A DNA stretch of 64,000 bases from the NCBI RefSeq assembly GCF_030253575.1, contig NC_080557.1, positions 1,731,001-1,795,000 on the forward strand, in the 5' to 3' direction. Shown in pieces: positions 29,519 through 38,404 of this stretch. The notes below the pieces were generated by a model, which saw only the letters and a list, made by a program, of their open reading frames with translations, was not told where the DNA came from and searched no databases. Within the stretch, counting starts at the first letter, position 1; each line of letters opens with the position of its first letter. The translations under genes were made by a program, and so were the position numbers. The DNA comes from Rhododendron vialii (Eukaryota > Streptophyta > Magnoliopsida > Ericales > Ericaceae).

Positions 29519-30733
29519 TCAAAGAGGGGATAGGCTTTCGATATATGGATAAGCAGTTGGAGAAGCATGACTATAAGAAGTTGATTCACCAGGAGCCATA
29601 TCGATAAGCACATTCCATGTCTGGCACCTCAGATTATAGGATATTACTTTGCCTCCCAAATCTAACACAAGTTCAGAATCCTTTTCCTTGTCCCCCTTCA
29701 CAACACACAACACATAATGGTCGCAGAGTTTGCTTTCCGTCGAAAGTAAGAGTTCGAGATCGACCCAAAACTTCACAATCCAACAACCGTAGTCCTTGTC
29801 CATCTCAAAGATTCTGAACTTCACTGCAGATATTGTGCGCGTTTGAATAAGAATCAAACGGCCATCACATTCCCCGAAAAACATGACGTTGTGCACACAA
29901 GTAGATTTTGGCGGGTATGTCTTTTTTATCATCTTCTCTGAATCAATATCGAATCCCAACACAACGCTCTCATCAGTTAACCAATACATAACTCCACCAC
30001 AAAATGCCTCGTGTGTAAGCATTGTAGCGAGCGGATTTCGAAGGATCAAATTCCAAGAAGCCCTCTCCGAACAATAGACATAAACATAAAACTTCTCAAC
30101 TTTGGAATAACAGTCACCCAGAAACACAACTTTGTAGCGAGGGGATTTCGAAGGATCAAAATACAAGAAAGCACGTGACGAACGGGGAACACACCAAGAC
30201 GAAAGGGCAGGGGGGTCGGGAATTATTGTCTGTGTCTTTGTAGTTGGATTGCAAACAAGGTAATGATCTGAGGGGTACTTACATAACAGTAATCCGTTGC
30301 AAGAGTGAGTAATCTTCGGTCGGAACTGAGCAACTCCAATGCCGTCGAGGAAGGCGAGCGTGGGTCTATTTTCGTGGACAGACTCGGGGTTTTCAGTTTG
30401 CCTGTTGCACAAGAACAAACCCGAGATCGACGGCCTCAGGTTTCGGCGGGAGTGTTTGGCAGCGAATTGGGAGTCTGAGATAAGGGAGAGCCAGTGCTTC
30501 GACACGGACTTGAATCGGATTAGGGATTTCGCCGGAAAACACAGGAGGATCTGCGTAAGGAGATCGACGTTGTTGGCGATTATTTCTGCCGCCGGCGAGA
30601 GATCCAACAAAGCAGAACCGATGATAGGGTTTCTTCTTACACTGGATGCATCCATGGCCTCTCGCTGAATGTAAGCGATTTCGGTTTTCTCCATGTTCTC
30701 TCTGATAGCATACTTGCACCGCCTCGCTTGCAT
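29519..30733 (-). CDS. FB6: F-box protein with a templated patch
   Basis: Intact frame of 404 residues; the Met at 30655 (MDASSVRRNP) is the likely start and gives 378. The F-box is at about 52-90 (NNVDLLTQILLCFPAKSLIRFKSVSKHW). Associated-domain motifs: SCNGLLLC, YLVCNPTTKTQTIIP, FDPSKSPRYKVVF, CSERASWN, GFDIDSEKMIKK, FFGECDGRLILIQT and C-terminal YPYIESLSPL. Where FB4 and FB5 read WKRFRVPDGR, FB6 reads WNLILRNPLATM. The DNA there (about 30021-30050) is a near copy of the segment that encodes FDPSKSPRYK in the same gene, inserted one base out of frame. The segment between F-box and SCNGLLLC is also shorter than in FB4/FB5 (NRQTENPESVHENRP). Expected SCF receptor with a changed surface loop. 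Confidence 0.9.
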   Translation of the reverse strand: MQARRCKYAIRENMEKTEIAYIQREAMDASSVRRNPIIGSALLDLSPAAEIIANNVDLLTQILLCFPAKSLIRFKSVSKHWLSLISDSQFAAKHSRRNLRPSISGLFLCNRQTENPESVHENRPTLAFLDGIGVAQFRPKITHSCNGLLLCKYPSDHYLVCNPTTKTQTIIPDPPALSSWCVPRSSRAFLYFDPSKSPRYKVVFLGDCYSKVEKFYVYVYCSERASWNLILRNPLATMLTHEAFCGGVMYWLTDESVVLGFDIDSEKMIKKTYPPKSTCVHNVMFFGECDGRLILIQTRTISAVKFRIFEMDKDYGCWIVKFWVDLELLLSTESKLCDHYVLCVVKGDKEKDSELVLDLGGKVISYNLRCQTWNVLIDMAPGESTSYSHASPTAYPYIESLSPL

Positions 30734-30944
30734 GGAATCAACAGGGTTTTTTTCCTATTTAATTATGGGTAAATTACCAAGACCACCTCCAAGATTTCTA
30801 AAAACTATAAATTGTCCTTTCACGTTTGAGGGATCACAAAATATCCCATGTCGCATAACAAACTACTCATTTGTCTTCGGTAGTCTAAAAATCGCTAAGT
30901 ACTAGTCGGAAGGAAGAGTGGCACCTAGGGCCAACTATTCGAAC

Positions 30945-31105
30945 GCCTTGACCGACTTTTAAAACTTGACGAAATATATCTGACATCATCATTAGTTTTA
31001 TTTATGGGATCATCATTAGTTTTATTTATGGGATGGAGGATACATTAGATTGATGTGAAGATATCCTTCCTTAATGGAATCATTGAGGAAGAAGTGTCAA
31101 AACTC
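30945..31105 (+). mobile_element. Fossil of a Ty1/copia reverse-transcriptase segment (FB6 unit)
   Basis: The third copy of the shared broken RT piece. Position and orientation relative to the F-box gene are the same as in the FB4 and FB5 units. Confidence 0.55.
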
Positions 31106-31425
31106 GTAATTACAGTGGACTTTTTTTTTAATATCTTTTTGTAGCCTTTAATTCTTATTTTTGCAGCCTTTCGCGTACTACAAAAGCATAGTGTGGTCCA
31201 GTGTAATTAGGATTTAATGATGTCGGACGGATATATTCCGACATGAGATAATTTCGTTACTATTAGATAGCGGATAATTTTGGATAAGATCTTTAGATTT
31301 TTTCCCCCCCCTTCTTTTGTGCTGTTGTATTTATTACTCGTCCACAAGGAAAAAAAAAAAAAACCCACACCATTTCTTTGAAAATTCATTTTTTAGTAGT
31401 ACCAGTCCAATTGGAACAACCACAA

Positions 31426-31475
31426 TGGCCAATTCTTCCACTCCTCCCTACCGCCTTTCTACACAGCCACGTGCA
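31426..31475 (+). pseudogene. Fragment matching the 5' end of the PPR locus (FB6 unit)
   Basis: ATGGCCAATTCTTCCACTCC followed by ctaccgcctttctacac matches 952-995 and 27289-27335. Only about 45 bp are alike. Confidence 0.6.
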
Positions 31476-31790
31476 ACCTGAGAACCTGAGATAGAGCATT
31501 GGACATAATCAGATGATCCAATTATTCTGTATCGTGAAGAAATCATCCTTACTCAATGCTCTCACCGTGATTATGTAAACCAAGTACGGTCAATCATAGA
31601 GAATGAATGAATGATGGATTGCGCAGACAATGTAAGTTGGCATAAAACCGTATTGTGTGCTACTGTAAATTATACAACCATAGATTTCGTAAATGATGAA
31701 AATTGGTGTAAAATCTTATTCTAGAAGTAGCACGAGTAGATCAGTACGATCACAAGGGGATTACCCAGGTTGGTGTAGAATAAGGCGGAT

Positions 31791-32287
31791 CTTTGTACTC
31801 CGATTTTTCAAAAAAAAAATTTTGGCTGTAAGCAATGGTTATATGTATGGTGCCAAGGGAGTGCAACCAGCATATGAAAAAGGACCCCAAATTAAATGAG
31901 ATGTACCATCTGCACATCAAAAGTCTTTGCAAACATCGTGGCCAAATTCAAGAACTGTTTGAGGGACGGGTTTAACCAAGCTAGAGAACCAACTGCTGAC
32001 AAAATTCATACTTGAGCAAAGGAAAATTCAAAGGCTTTCACCAAGGGATATGTCCCCAAAGTTCGAAAAAGAGCATAGCCTTTACATTATATACCTCAAA
32101 ATAGCAACATGGTCCTAACCAGTAACCATCTGGTAACAAAAGGATAATATTGCAATTCACCTTTTTTGAAGGAAAAAAAGCAAAGCCTCACTGCAAAGTT
32201 GCCATCTGAGACATTGACATATTCAATGTTTTAAATACTAGGAGAAAACAAAACACGAGCTCCAACGTGTATTGTGTGGGAATATGC
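31791..32287. repeat. Flank block of a dead array unit
   Basis: 31850-32000 matches 16680-16820 (gcatatgaaaa, aaattaaatgagat, gtttgagggacgggtttaacc). 32010-32280 is the standard 3' flank (ttgagcaaaggaaaattcaaaggctttcacc, gagctccaacgtgtattgtgt). No gene. Confidence 0.6.
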
Positions 32288-32345
32288 TCAAAGAGGGGAT
32301 GGGCTTTCAGCAAACGGATATGCAGTTACATAAGAATTTGATTCA
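32288..32345 (-). pseudogene. F-box gene fragment e (last codons only)
   Basis: The minus strand reads AYPFAESPSPL and then a stop, the family's C-terminal signature (AYPYIESLSPL in intact copies). The sequence upstream leaves the family after about 55 bp, where the copia fossil begins. Confidence 0.7.
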
Positions 32346-32379
32346 CCATAAGCAAAAGGAAGAGGAACTTGTATTGCAT

Positions 32380-32990
32380 TTGGTAATCTGATTATTCATT
32401 TGCAAGGATAAATATATACAAATTGTTGGAGACAAACTAACAAATGAATACATTTGGTAGCTTTATGGAAATGTGTGTGTTGGTGTTCTTGAGATGCACA
32501 ATATCTTTAACATCCCCCTCAAACTCAAGGTGGTAAAGCAGATACCAACTTGAGTTTACCACCTTGAGTTTGGAAACTAGGTCATAAATTTGTCCCGGTG
32601 GATGCGCTTTGGTAAAAATGTGAGCGGTCTGATCAAATGATGGAACAGAGACAAGACAGATAGTGCCATGAGTGACATGAGTCGAACAAAATGACAATCA
32701 ATCCCTCATCTCTGTGTTTTGTGCCATCATGGAAAACATCATTATGAGCAGTCTGAATGGCACTACGGTTGTCACAATGAAGGGTAGTATCAGCAGAATG
32801 GACAACAAAATAGCAATAGCAGAAACAAAATAGCAATAGCAGAAACAAAATAGTAAATCCAACCTTGCAACCAGGAAACAACATACAAAACTAACCAGAC
32901 CACAAATCACCGAAGTCCAAAGGATTGAAAAACAACGAAGCAGTAACAAAGTCTTAAAGGCCTCAATCACTTAGGAGACAGCTCCACCTA
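32380..32990 (-). mobile_element. Fossil of a Ty1/copia element: RNase H end, polypurine tract and part of an LTR
   Basis: On the minus strand the segment around TLHCDNRSAIQ.AHNDVFH and PSFDQTA.IFTKAHPPG is the C-terminal RNase H part of a Ty1/copia polyprotein. A purine run (GAGGGGGA, 32513-32520) follows, and a TGTTAAAG start at 32512 looks like the LTR edge. The rest of the element is missing and what remains is broken. It replaced the body of F-box fragment e. Confidence 0.75.
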
Positions 32991-33773
32991 TCTAGCGACA
33001 GACTTTTACCACAAAATGTTCCAATCCACAGATAACTTCCTATTCAAGGGACCTTCCTACTAGAACTTAGGTATCGTTTCGCATATATGTGGATTTCAAA
33101 TGAAGGGTTAGTGTTCAATTTCTCCTATATTAGAGGTTTAGCTACAGGTGGCTCTTGAAACTAGAGAAGAGGACCTAAAAAAGGTAGAATTAATTTACTT
33201 TTTGGATCATGTATAACCATAATCCGTAACATGACGGATTTCATAATGTGATTAAATAGTTAGTTCGTATTCATAATGTGAAAGCTCTAAACCTCAACAT
33301 CAACATGGAAAAAAACCAATTACAAAACAAGTATATATGATCCCACCAATGTTCACTATAAGGAAAATATAAATAACACTAAAACAAAGGAAGAAGGTAA
33401 AAAAATCATTGTTGTGACTCGTTCCCAATATCTGGTGTTCCCAATATCTGGTATTTGAGCATCTGAGCAGCAGCACAAGCATTTGATGGTGGACAGTTAA
33501 GTTAACAATTTGATAGTGGAAATAAAACCGATTATTATACCAAAGTATCCAATTCCACCTCATTTTGGGCGTGAAGTTTCATAAATCAAGCCAAACAATA
33601 TACGAACAGAGAAGCAGAATTCAAACAGGGAGTAACCAAAGACCTCTCACAACTTGAACTCTAATACTATGTTACGTTGGCAGTTGTCTCAAAAGCTTAA
33701 CCTATTAGGAAATACTAAATAGCCGAACAATATAAACAAGCTATTCAACAAAACATCCTCACCAATGAATAAA
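32991..33773. other. Intergenic DNA, no gene seen
   Basis: AT-rich. A 17-bp direct repeat (ttcccaatatctggt twice near 33422-33450) is the only structure noted; the same phrase (agttcccagtatctggta) appears at 11957. Confidence 0.4.
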
Positions 33774-33784
33774 GGTAGGATGAT

Positions 33785-33838
<54 letters not shown>

Positions 33839-33854
33839 GGTAGGATGATAAAAA

Positions 33855-33885
<31 letters not shown>

Positions 33886-34239
33886 TACAGTCAAGTTCCG
33901 GTAAGGGATCCCTTACTTTTTTAAAATGCGGGACTTTCCTTCCCGATTGAATTTCGATGATCCGAGCCGCTCAAAGTGATCAGAACGTGATTTTAAGGGT
34001 CCCCGCGAGAAATCAGCAAAAAAAAAGACCGGGAAGGGCTTCATCCGAGCAGTTTTCATTGAACGGTTCAAAAAAAACTGCTCGGATGAAGCCCTTCCCG
34101 GTCATTTTTTTTGCTGATTTCTCGCGGGGACCCTTAAAATCACGTTCTGCACACATTGAACGGTTCGGATTTTCAAAATTTGATCGGGAAATGAAAGTCC
34201 CTCATTTTAAAAAAATGAGGGATCCCTCACTTGATAATT

Positions 34240-34282
<43 letters not shown>
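33774..34282. repeat. TA microsatellites around a foldback element
   Basis: TA runs lie at about 33800-33833, 33863-33887 and 34244-34282. The phrase aaggtaggatgata plus an A run and a TA run is duplicated (33774-33833 and 33837-33887). Confidence 0.9.
33888..34243. mobile_element. 356-bp foldback MITE inserted within a TA repeat
   Basis: The arms pair over more than 130 bp (gcttcatccgagcagttttc... against ...aaactgctcggatgaagc; cagaacgtgattttaagggtccccgcgag and its complement). Both ends abut TA repeats, so it went into a TA microsatellite or uses a TA target. No transposase frame. Confidence 0.75.
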
Positions 34283-34285
<3 letters not shown>

Positions 34286-34479
34286 TAAAGGCAGGAGTTT
34301 TCTTTTAAGAAATTCTCTTTTACCTCACAATACTTGAGCAGAGGAAATTCAAAAGCCTTCGCTAAGGGACATCTATCCATTAAAAATATATATATATATA
34401 TATAGGGAAGCAAAACAAAGAGCATATAGCCCTTAAAAAATATATAACCATTTGGTAACAGAGATGTGTAGGACAATGC

Positions 34480-35670
34480 TCAAGGAGGAGATATGCTCGC
34501 AATATAGGGATAAGCACTTGCATAAGGGTGATGACAAGTAATTGATCCACGGGTACGAAGCACTTTCCATGTCTTGCACTCCGGTTTATAGGATATTACT
34601 TTCCCTGCAACAGAAAACACGAGTGCAAAATCTTCTTCCTTCTCACCCTTCAAAACACACAAAACGGAATATCGGTCACCGTATTTGTAACCCAACTGAG
34701 AGTATACACATTGTAAGGGTCCAAGATCGGCCGGACCCTTCACAATCCAATGACAATATTCCGCGTCCACCTCAAGGATCCTAAAGCCCTTATCAATCAA
34801 TTCATGAGTCTGAATAAGAAACAAACTGCCACCGCATGCACCAAAATACTCGATCTTGTCCAGAGAAAGAATTCCCGGAGGCTTTGGCATTTCTATCGTC
34901 TTCTCTAAGTCAACATCAAATCCCAATACAACATTATCATCCCTTAACCAATAGATAACTCCACCACAAAACACCCCGAGTTTAAACCCTCTACCGGGTC
35001 TAGCATGAATCTGTCTCCAAGATGCACTCTCCGAACAATAGATATAAATTTTGAGATAGGGTGAGTTTAAATCAGGATCAGGACCCATAAACACAACTTT
35101 ATAATGAGGCGATTTAGAAGGATCAAAAGCCAAGAAAACACGTAGTAATGCACGAGGAGTAAACTCAGCCGGTTGAGGAATTAATGTATATGTCTGCGTA
35201 GTTGGATTGCAAACAAGGTAATGACATGGTGAGTAAAAATTAGGGCCGGGTCGAGAATACTCACATAGCAGCAACCCGTTGCAAGAGTCAATAATCTCTG
35301 CTCGCAATCGAAAATTTCCAACGCCCTTGATGAAATCGAGGGTGGGTACTCGATTTGGGTCGCCATTAAGCGAGACAGACTTAGGGTCAACCTTATAGTT
35401 CCAGTACAAGAACAAACCTGAGATTGAGGGATTAGGGTTTCGGATGGAGTGTTTGGCGGCGAATTGGGAGTCGGATAGGAGAGATAACCAGTGCTTGGAC
35501 ACGGACTTGAATCGGATTAGAGTTTTCGCCGGCAAACATAGAAGGATCTGTGCAAGGAGATCAAAGTTGTTTGCAATGACTTCCGCCGCCGGTGAGACCT
35601 CCGACGAAGCATTCATGGCCTCGAGAAGGGTTTCCAATGTGACCGATTTATTTTCTCTTTTTTTCCCCAT
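34480..35670 (-). CDS. FB7: F-box protein, At5g07610-like
   Basis: Intact frame of 396 residues; the Met at 35616 (MNASSEVSPAAE) matches the start of paralogs and gives 378. The F-box is at about 33-72 (NNFDLLAQILLCLPAKTLIRFKSVSKHW). Associated-domain motifs: SCNGLLLC, YLVCNPTTQTYTLIP, AFDPSKSPHYKVVF, CSESASWRQIHA, GFDVDLEKTIE, YFGACGGSLFLIQTH, LEVDAEYCHWIVKG, YSVLCVLKGEKEEDFALVF and C-terminal YPYIASISPP, which departs from the usual SLSPL. It is the last group A copy before the LINE nest. Expected SCF substrate receptor. Confidence 0.92.
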   Translation of the reverse strand: MGKKRENKSVTLETLLEAMNASSEVSPAAEVIANNFDLLAQILLCLPAKTLIRFKSVSKHWLSLLSDSQFAAKHSIRNPNPSISGLFLYWNYKVDPKSVSLNGDPNRVPTLDFIKGVGNFRLRAEIIDSCNGLLLCEYSRPGPNFYSPCHYLVCNPTTQTYTLIPQPAEFTPRALLRVFLAFDPSKSPHYKVVFMGPDPDLNSPYLKIYIYCSESASWRQIHARPGRGFKLGVFCGGVIYWLRDDNVVLGFDVDLEKTIEMPKPPGILSLDKIEYFGACGGSLFLIQTHELIDKGFRILEVDAEYCHWIVKGPADLGPLQCVYSQLGYKYGDRYSVLCVLKGEKEEDFALVFSVAGKVISYKPECKTWKVLRTRGSITCHHPYASAYPYIASISPP

Positions 35671-36324
35671 TCGAAGTAAGAAGAGAAAAATGTGAATAAG
35701 GGAAGGGTTTGTTTGGAACGAGAAATTTTTCAGTGTCAGGTGGGTATCAAGTGCTGTTCGTTCGGCATATCCGAGCCGTCTAATGCAATTTTGGACAACT
35801 TAAATTTGGAGAGAGGAAGAGGAGAGAGGAAGAGAAGGGGTGAGAGGAGAAAGAAGGTTCCAATTTGAACCGTCCAAAAGTGCATCGGATGTCTCGAGAG
35901 TCGGAAGTGCCGAACGGACACCACGTGGGATATACCAACTCGACATCCACAAATTTCTCATTTGGAACCCATGAAAAAGTAAGAAAGAAGCAAAATTAAA
36001 TTCAAAGGGCGAACAAAATTAAATTCAGAAGTACTGAGACAAATAGCAAAACGTAGAATTAAGCACACTGAATTTTTCAATACAATTTTATAAAGGCTGC
36101 ACAATAATAGACCCACAAAGAAACTACTAGACTTCTCGTTGAAGAAAATATTAGCCAAGTTAATTTCTGTATTGATCTCTCCACTGGTATAAATAGATTA
36201 GAATATAAAGATTACATTTGGTGTTTTATATCCTCGGTTACAACAAATAATTTGAACGTGTTGCTATGTTCATCTTCTGAAATCACTATCAATTTTAATT
36301 TCTCTTTTCGTTTAAGAGGGGATT
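35671..36324. other. Upstream region of FB7
   Basis: A MITE-like stretch at 35750-35925 has gttcgttcggcatatccgagccgtc and, near its end, gtgccgaacggac; a relative lies at 41120-41310 (cggcacatccggatcattc...ccgagccgtcc...ggatgtgcc). 35930-36320 is AT-rich with no gene. Confidence 0.5.
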
Positions 36325-36632
36325 TTTCTTTTTTTTTCTTTTTTTTTTTGGTACATAAGAGGGCCTAGATCCTAAGAAACAAAAACACTTGACGTAGTAG
36401 TTCGATGAACTCCAAGACCATCGCAGTCATTGCGCAAAGCCTCCGTCACTGTTGATGGGGTTTGATCAAACACTTGCTCTCCTCCATTTAATTGAAGACC
36501 CAACCTTGCTAGATCATGAGCGCAACCACTAACCTCTCTCCAACAAAATATCAACTCACACATGTCCAGCTCATATTACGTAGCTCATTGATCAACATAA
36601 TCAGGTTGTAATTGGGATCAGAAGGATGCTGG

Positions 36633-37260
36633 CAAGGGCGGAGCCAAGGGTGGGCTGGCCTAGGCTATAGCCTAGGTGAACTTAAGAAAAAAAATTAAAT
36701 TAAATGTAAAATTTTAGCTCATCAATTTTAGCCTACCTCACTTTCTTGTACATTCTATGATTATTTACATTGAAAGAGAATTTGTTAAAGATATCGACTC
36801 AGATTTGGATAATAAAATGATCTCTACTCATTAAAACATCGTAGGGCACAACGATGCTGGCAAGGGCGGAGCCAAGGGTGGGCTGGCCTAGGCTATAGCC
36901 TAGGTGAACTTAAGAAAAAAAATTAAATTAAATATAAAATTTTAGCTCATCAATTTTAGCCTACCTCACTTTCTTGTACATTCTATGATTATTTACATTG
37001 AAAGAGAATTTGTTAAAGATATCGACTCGGATTTGGATAATAAATGATCTCTACTCATTAAAACATCGTAGGGCATAACTTCAGTAGGGTGCAAATTCAA
37101 TAGTGTACGATTTCTTGTATTTTTCTTTCATTCTTTTTGAACATTTACATATCTATATATATGTACAAGTTTGCTGGACATTAATTATAAAACTCTTCTT
37201 AGTTCATGTATATAAATTTTGTGTTAGCCCAGGAGAGATTAGATTTCTGGTTCCGCCATT
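36633..37260. mobile_element. 628-bp MITE with a 228-bp tandem duplication, inside the LINE
   Basis: GGATGCTGG at 36624-36632 and 37261-37269 is a 9-bp target duplication. The ends share GGCGGARCCA as inverted repeats (36638 and near 37250). The first 220 bp, together with GATGCTGG before them, are repeated in tandem (36625-36852 and 36853-37080) with only a few differences. Removing the insert restores the LINE RNase H frame. Type is hAT or Mutator by target size. Confidence 0.75.
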
Positions 37261-37455
37261 GGATGCTGGTCCGAAATTGACCGGAGCGCCACTTGCCCCA
37301 TATCTCATGCAAGTTTGAGACCTCTCCAAATACCCCCAAGTTCAGCCCTTTAAACATCCACATTACCAATTCTGCAAGCGAAACCGCTAATCCAATTCCC
37401 ATCGCCATCCCGAACTACCCCTCCACCCGCAACCTGACTTGGACTTCCTGAAGTA

Positions 37456-37692
37456 GGACAAAAAATTTCAATTTTTGTATTTTATTTTTATTGTTTTAGA
37501 ATAAGATTTTGACTAGGAATATTTTCGTTTAGGTTATAATTATTAATTTTTTGTATTTGAACAGTATACGGAAAATTATCAAACCGAATACAGAAAATTA
37601 ATAATTCTAACCTAAACGAAAATATTCCTAGTCAAAATCTTATTCTAAAACAATAAAAATAAAATACAAAAAACTCTCAAATTTTGTCCTAC
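37456..37692. mobile_element. 237-bp hairpin MITE inside the LINE RNase H region
   Basis: Arms starting TAGGACAAAA and ending TTTTGTCCTA pair over about 100 bp; the stretch attgttttagaataagattttgactagg pairs exactly with its complement near 37640. The likely target duplication is TA, as for Stowaway/mariner-type MITEs. Only the loop near 37560-37590 is unpaired. Confidence 0.75.
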
Positions 37693-38404
37693 ATCACTTC
37701 CATTGGAGGCTCCATCGACATTGACTTTGAAAGCACCATTGGGCGGGGCTTGCCATTTCACAACTACCCTTTTAGTATTGAGAGATTGTTGAAAGGCTAG
37801 AGCATCAAACACTTCGGCCACTGAACGACGAATCTCCAATATTGGATCTCGGGGATATACAAACTCAAAATCCCACAATTGTTTATTCCGCCAGAACCAT
37901 ATTTTGTCCACCGCTGCTGCAAAAGTAGTGCCCCAACCCTCTTTTTCAGTTCTAGACCAAGGAGGGTTGGCAAGGTTCATATCCACCCATTGTTGCATGG
38001 GAAATGAGAAGAACAAGCCCCAAAACTTCACATCCACCACCATACCTTTCCACAAGCTTTTCGTGATTGAGCAATCTCTAACGGCATGGATTATTGATTC
38101 ATCCTGCTGTCCACGGATATCACAAGTCCCATAATGAATACGGCCCCGTTTCACATTAAGCTGAACAATTCATCATCTAAGAATGTCGTACACCACAAAA
38201 TCTGGCAACCACTACATCAACATGTGAAAGATTCGCACGATGGGGAAGAAACAAACAACTCATAGCAGTGACAAGCATTTTACATTTGAACCATCCTAAC
38301 CTTAACAACATAGCTGCGATTATGTGGTTTTGAGATCCATAAATTCCATAATATTTCAAGTGATGTAAATCTAGACACAGAATACCAAGGAAAATGCAAA
38401 TCAA

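Larger units (their letters stand above)
30734..31790. repeat. Upstream block of FB6, colinear with 26838-27700
   Basis: Same order as upstream of FB5: spacer with aaattaccaagaccacctcc, copia RT fossil (30945-31105), the atggccaattcttccactcc fragment (31426), gagatagagcattggacata, gctctcaccgtgattatgtaaac, gtagatcagtacgatcacaag. An exact 24-bp duplication (catcattagttttatttatgggat) is at 30985-31032. A stretch unique to this copy lies at 31115-31400. Confidence 0.65.
36325..38404 (-). mobile_element. L1-type LINE 3' part: zinc-binding RT and RNase H, with two later insertions
   Basis: Minus-strand order: 38404-38140 degraded RT end; DESIIHAVRDCSITKSLWK (zf-RVT); DKIWFWRNKQLWDFEFV; VKWQAPPNGAFKVNVDGASNGS (RNase H start, 37740); after an insertion, GGGVVRDGDGNWISGFA (37420 region) and ISDQHPSDPNYNLIMLINELR, which is continuous across the second insertion; then WREVSGCAHDLARLGLQL. 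An A-rich tail at 36326-36350 marks the 3' end. Several frame breaks. It lies on the border between group A and group B genes. Confidence 0.8.

Noticed and set aside
32690-32880. Short direct repeat atagcaatagcagaaacaaa as a microsatellite finding
   Set aside because: It is a two-copy local repeat at the edge of the copia fossil, of little interest alone.
33957-34476. Frames of 89-126 codons ending in Tyr-Ile runs
   Set aside because: These come from foldback arms and TA microsatellites (YIYIYI is TATATA).
37645-38154. A 169-codon frame as a host gene
   Set aside because: Its motifs (DESIIHAVRDC, WQAPPNGAFKVNVDGAS) are those of a LINE zinc-binding RT and RNase H region, and the frame ends in a MITE.
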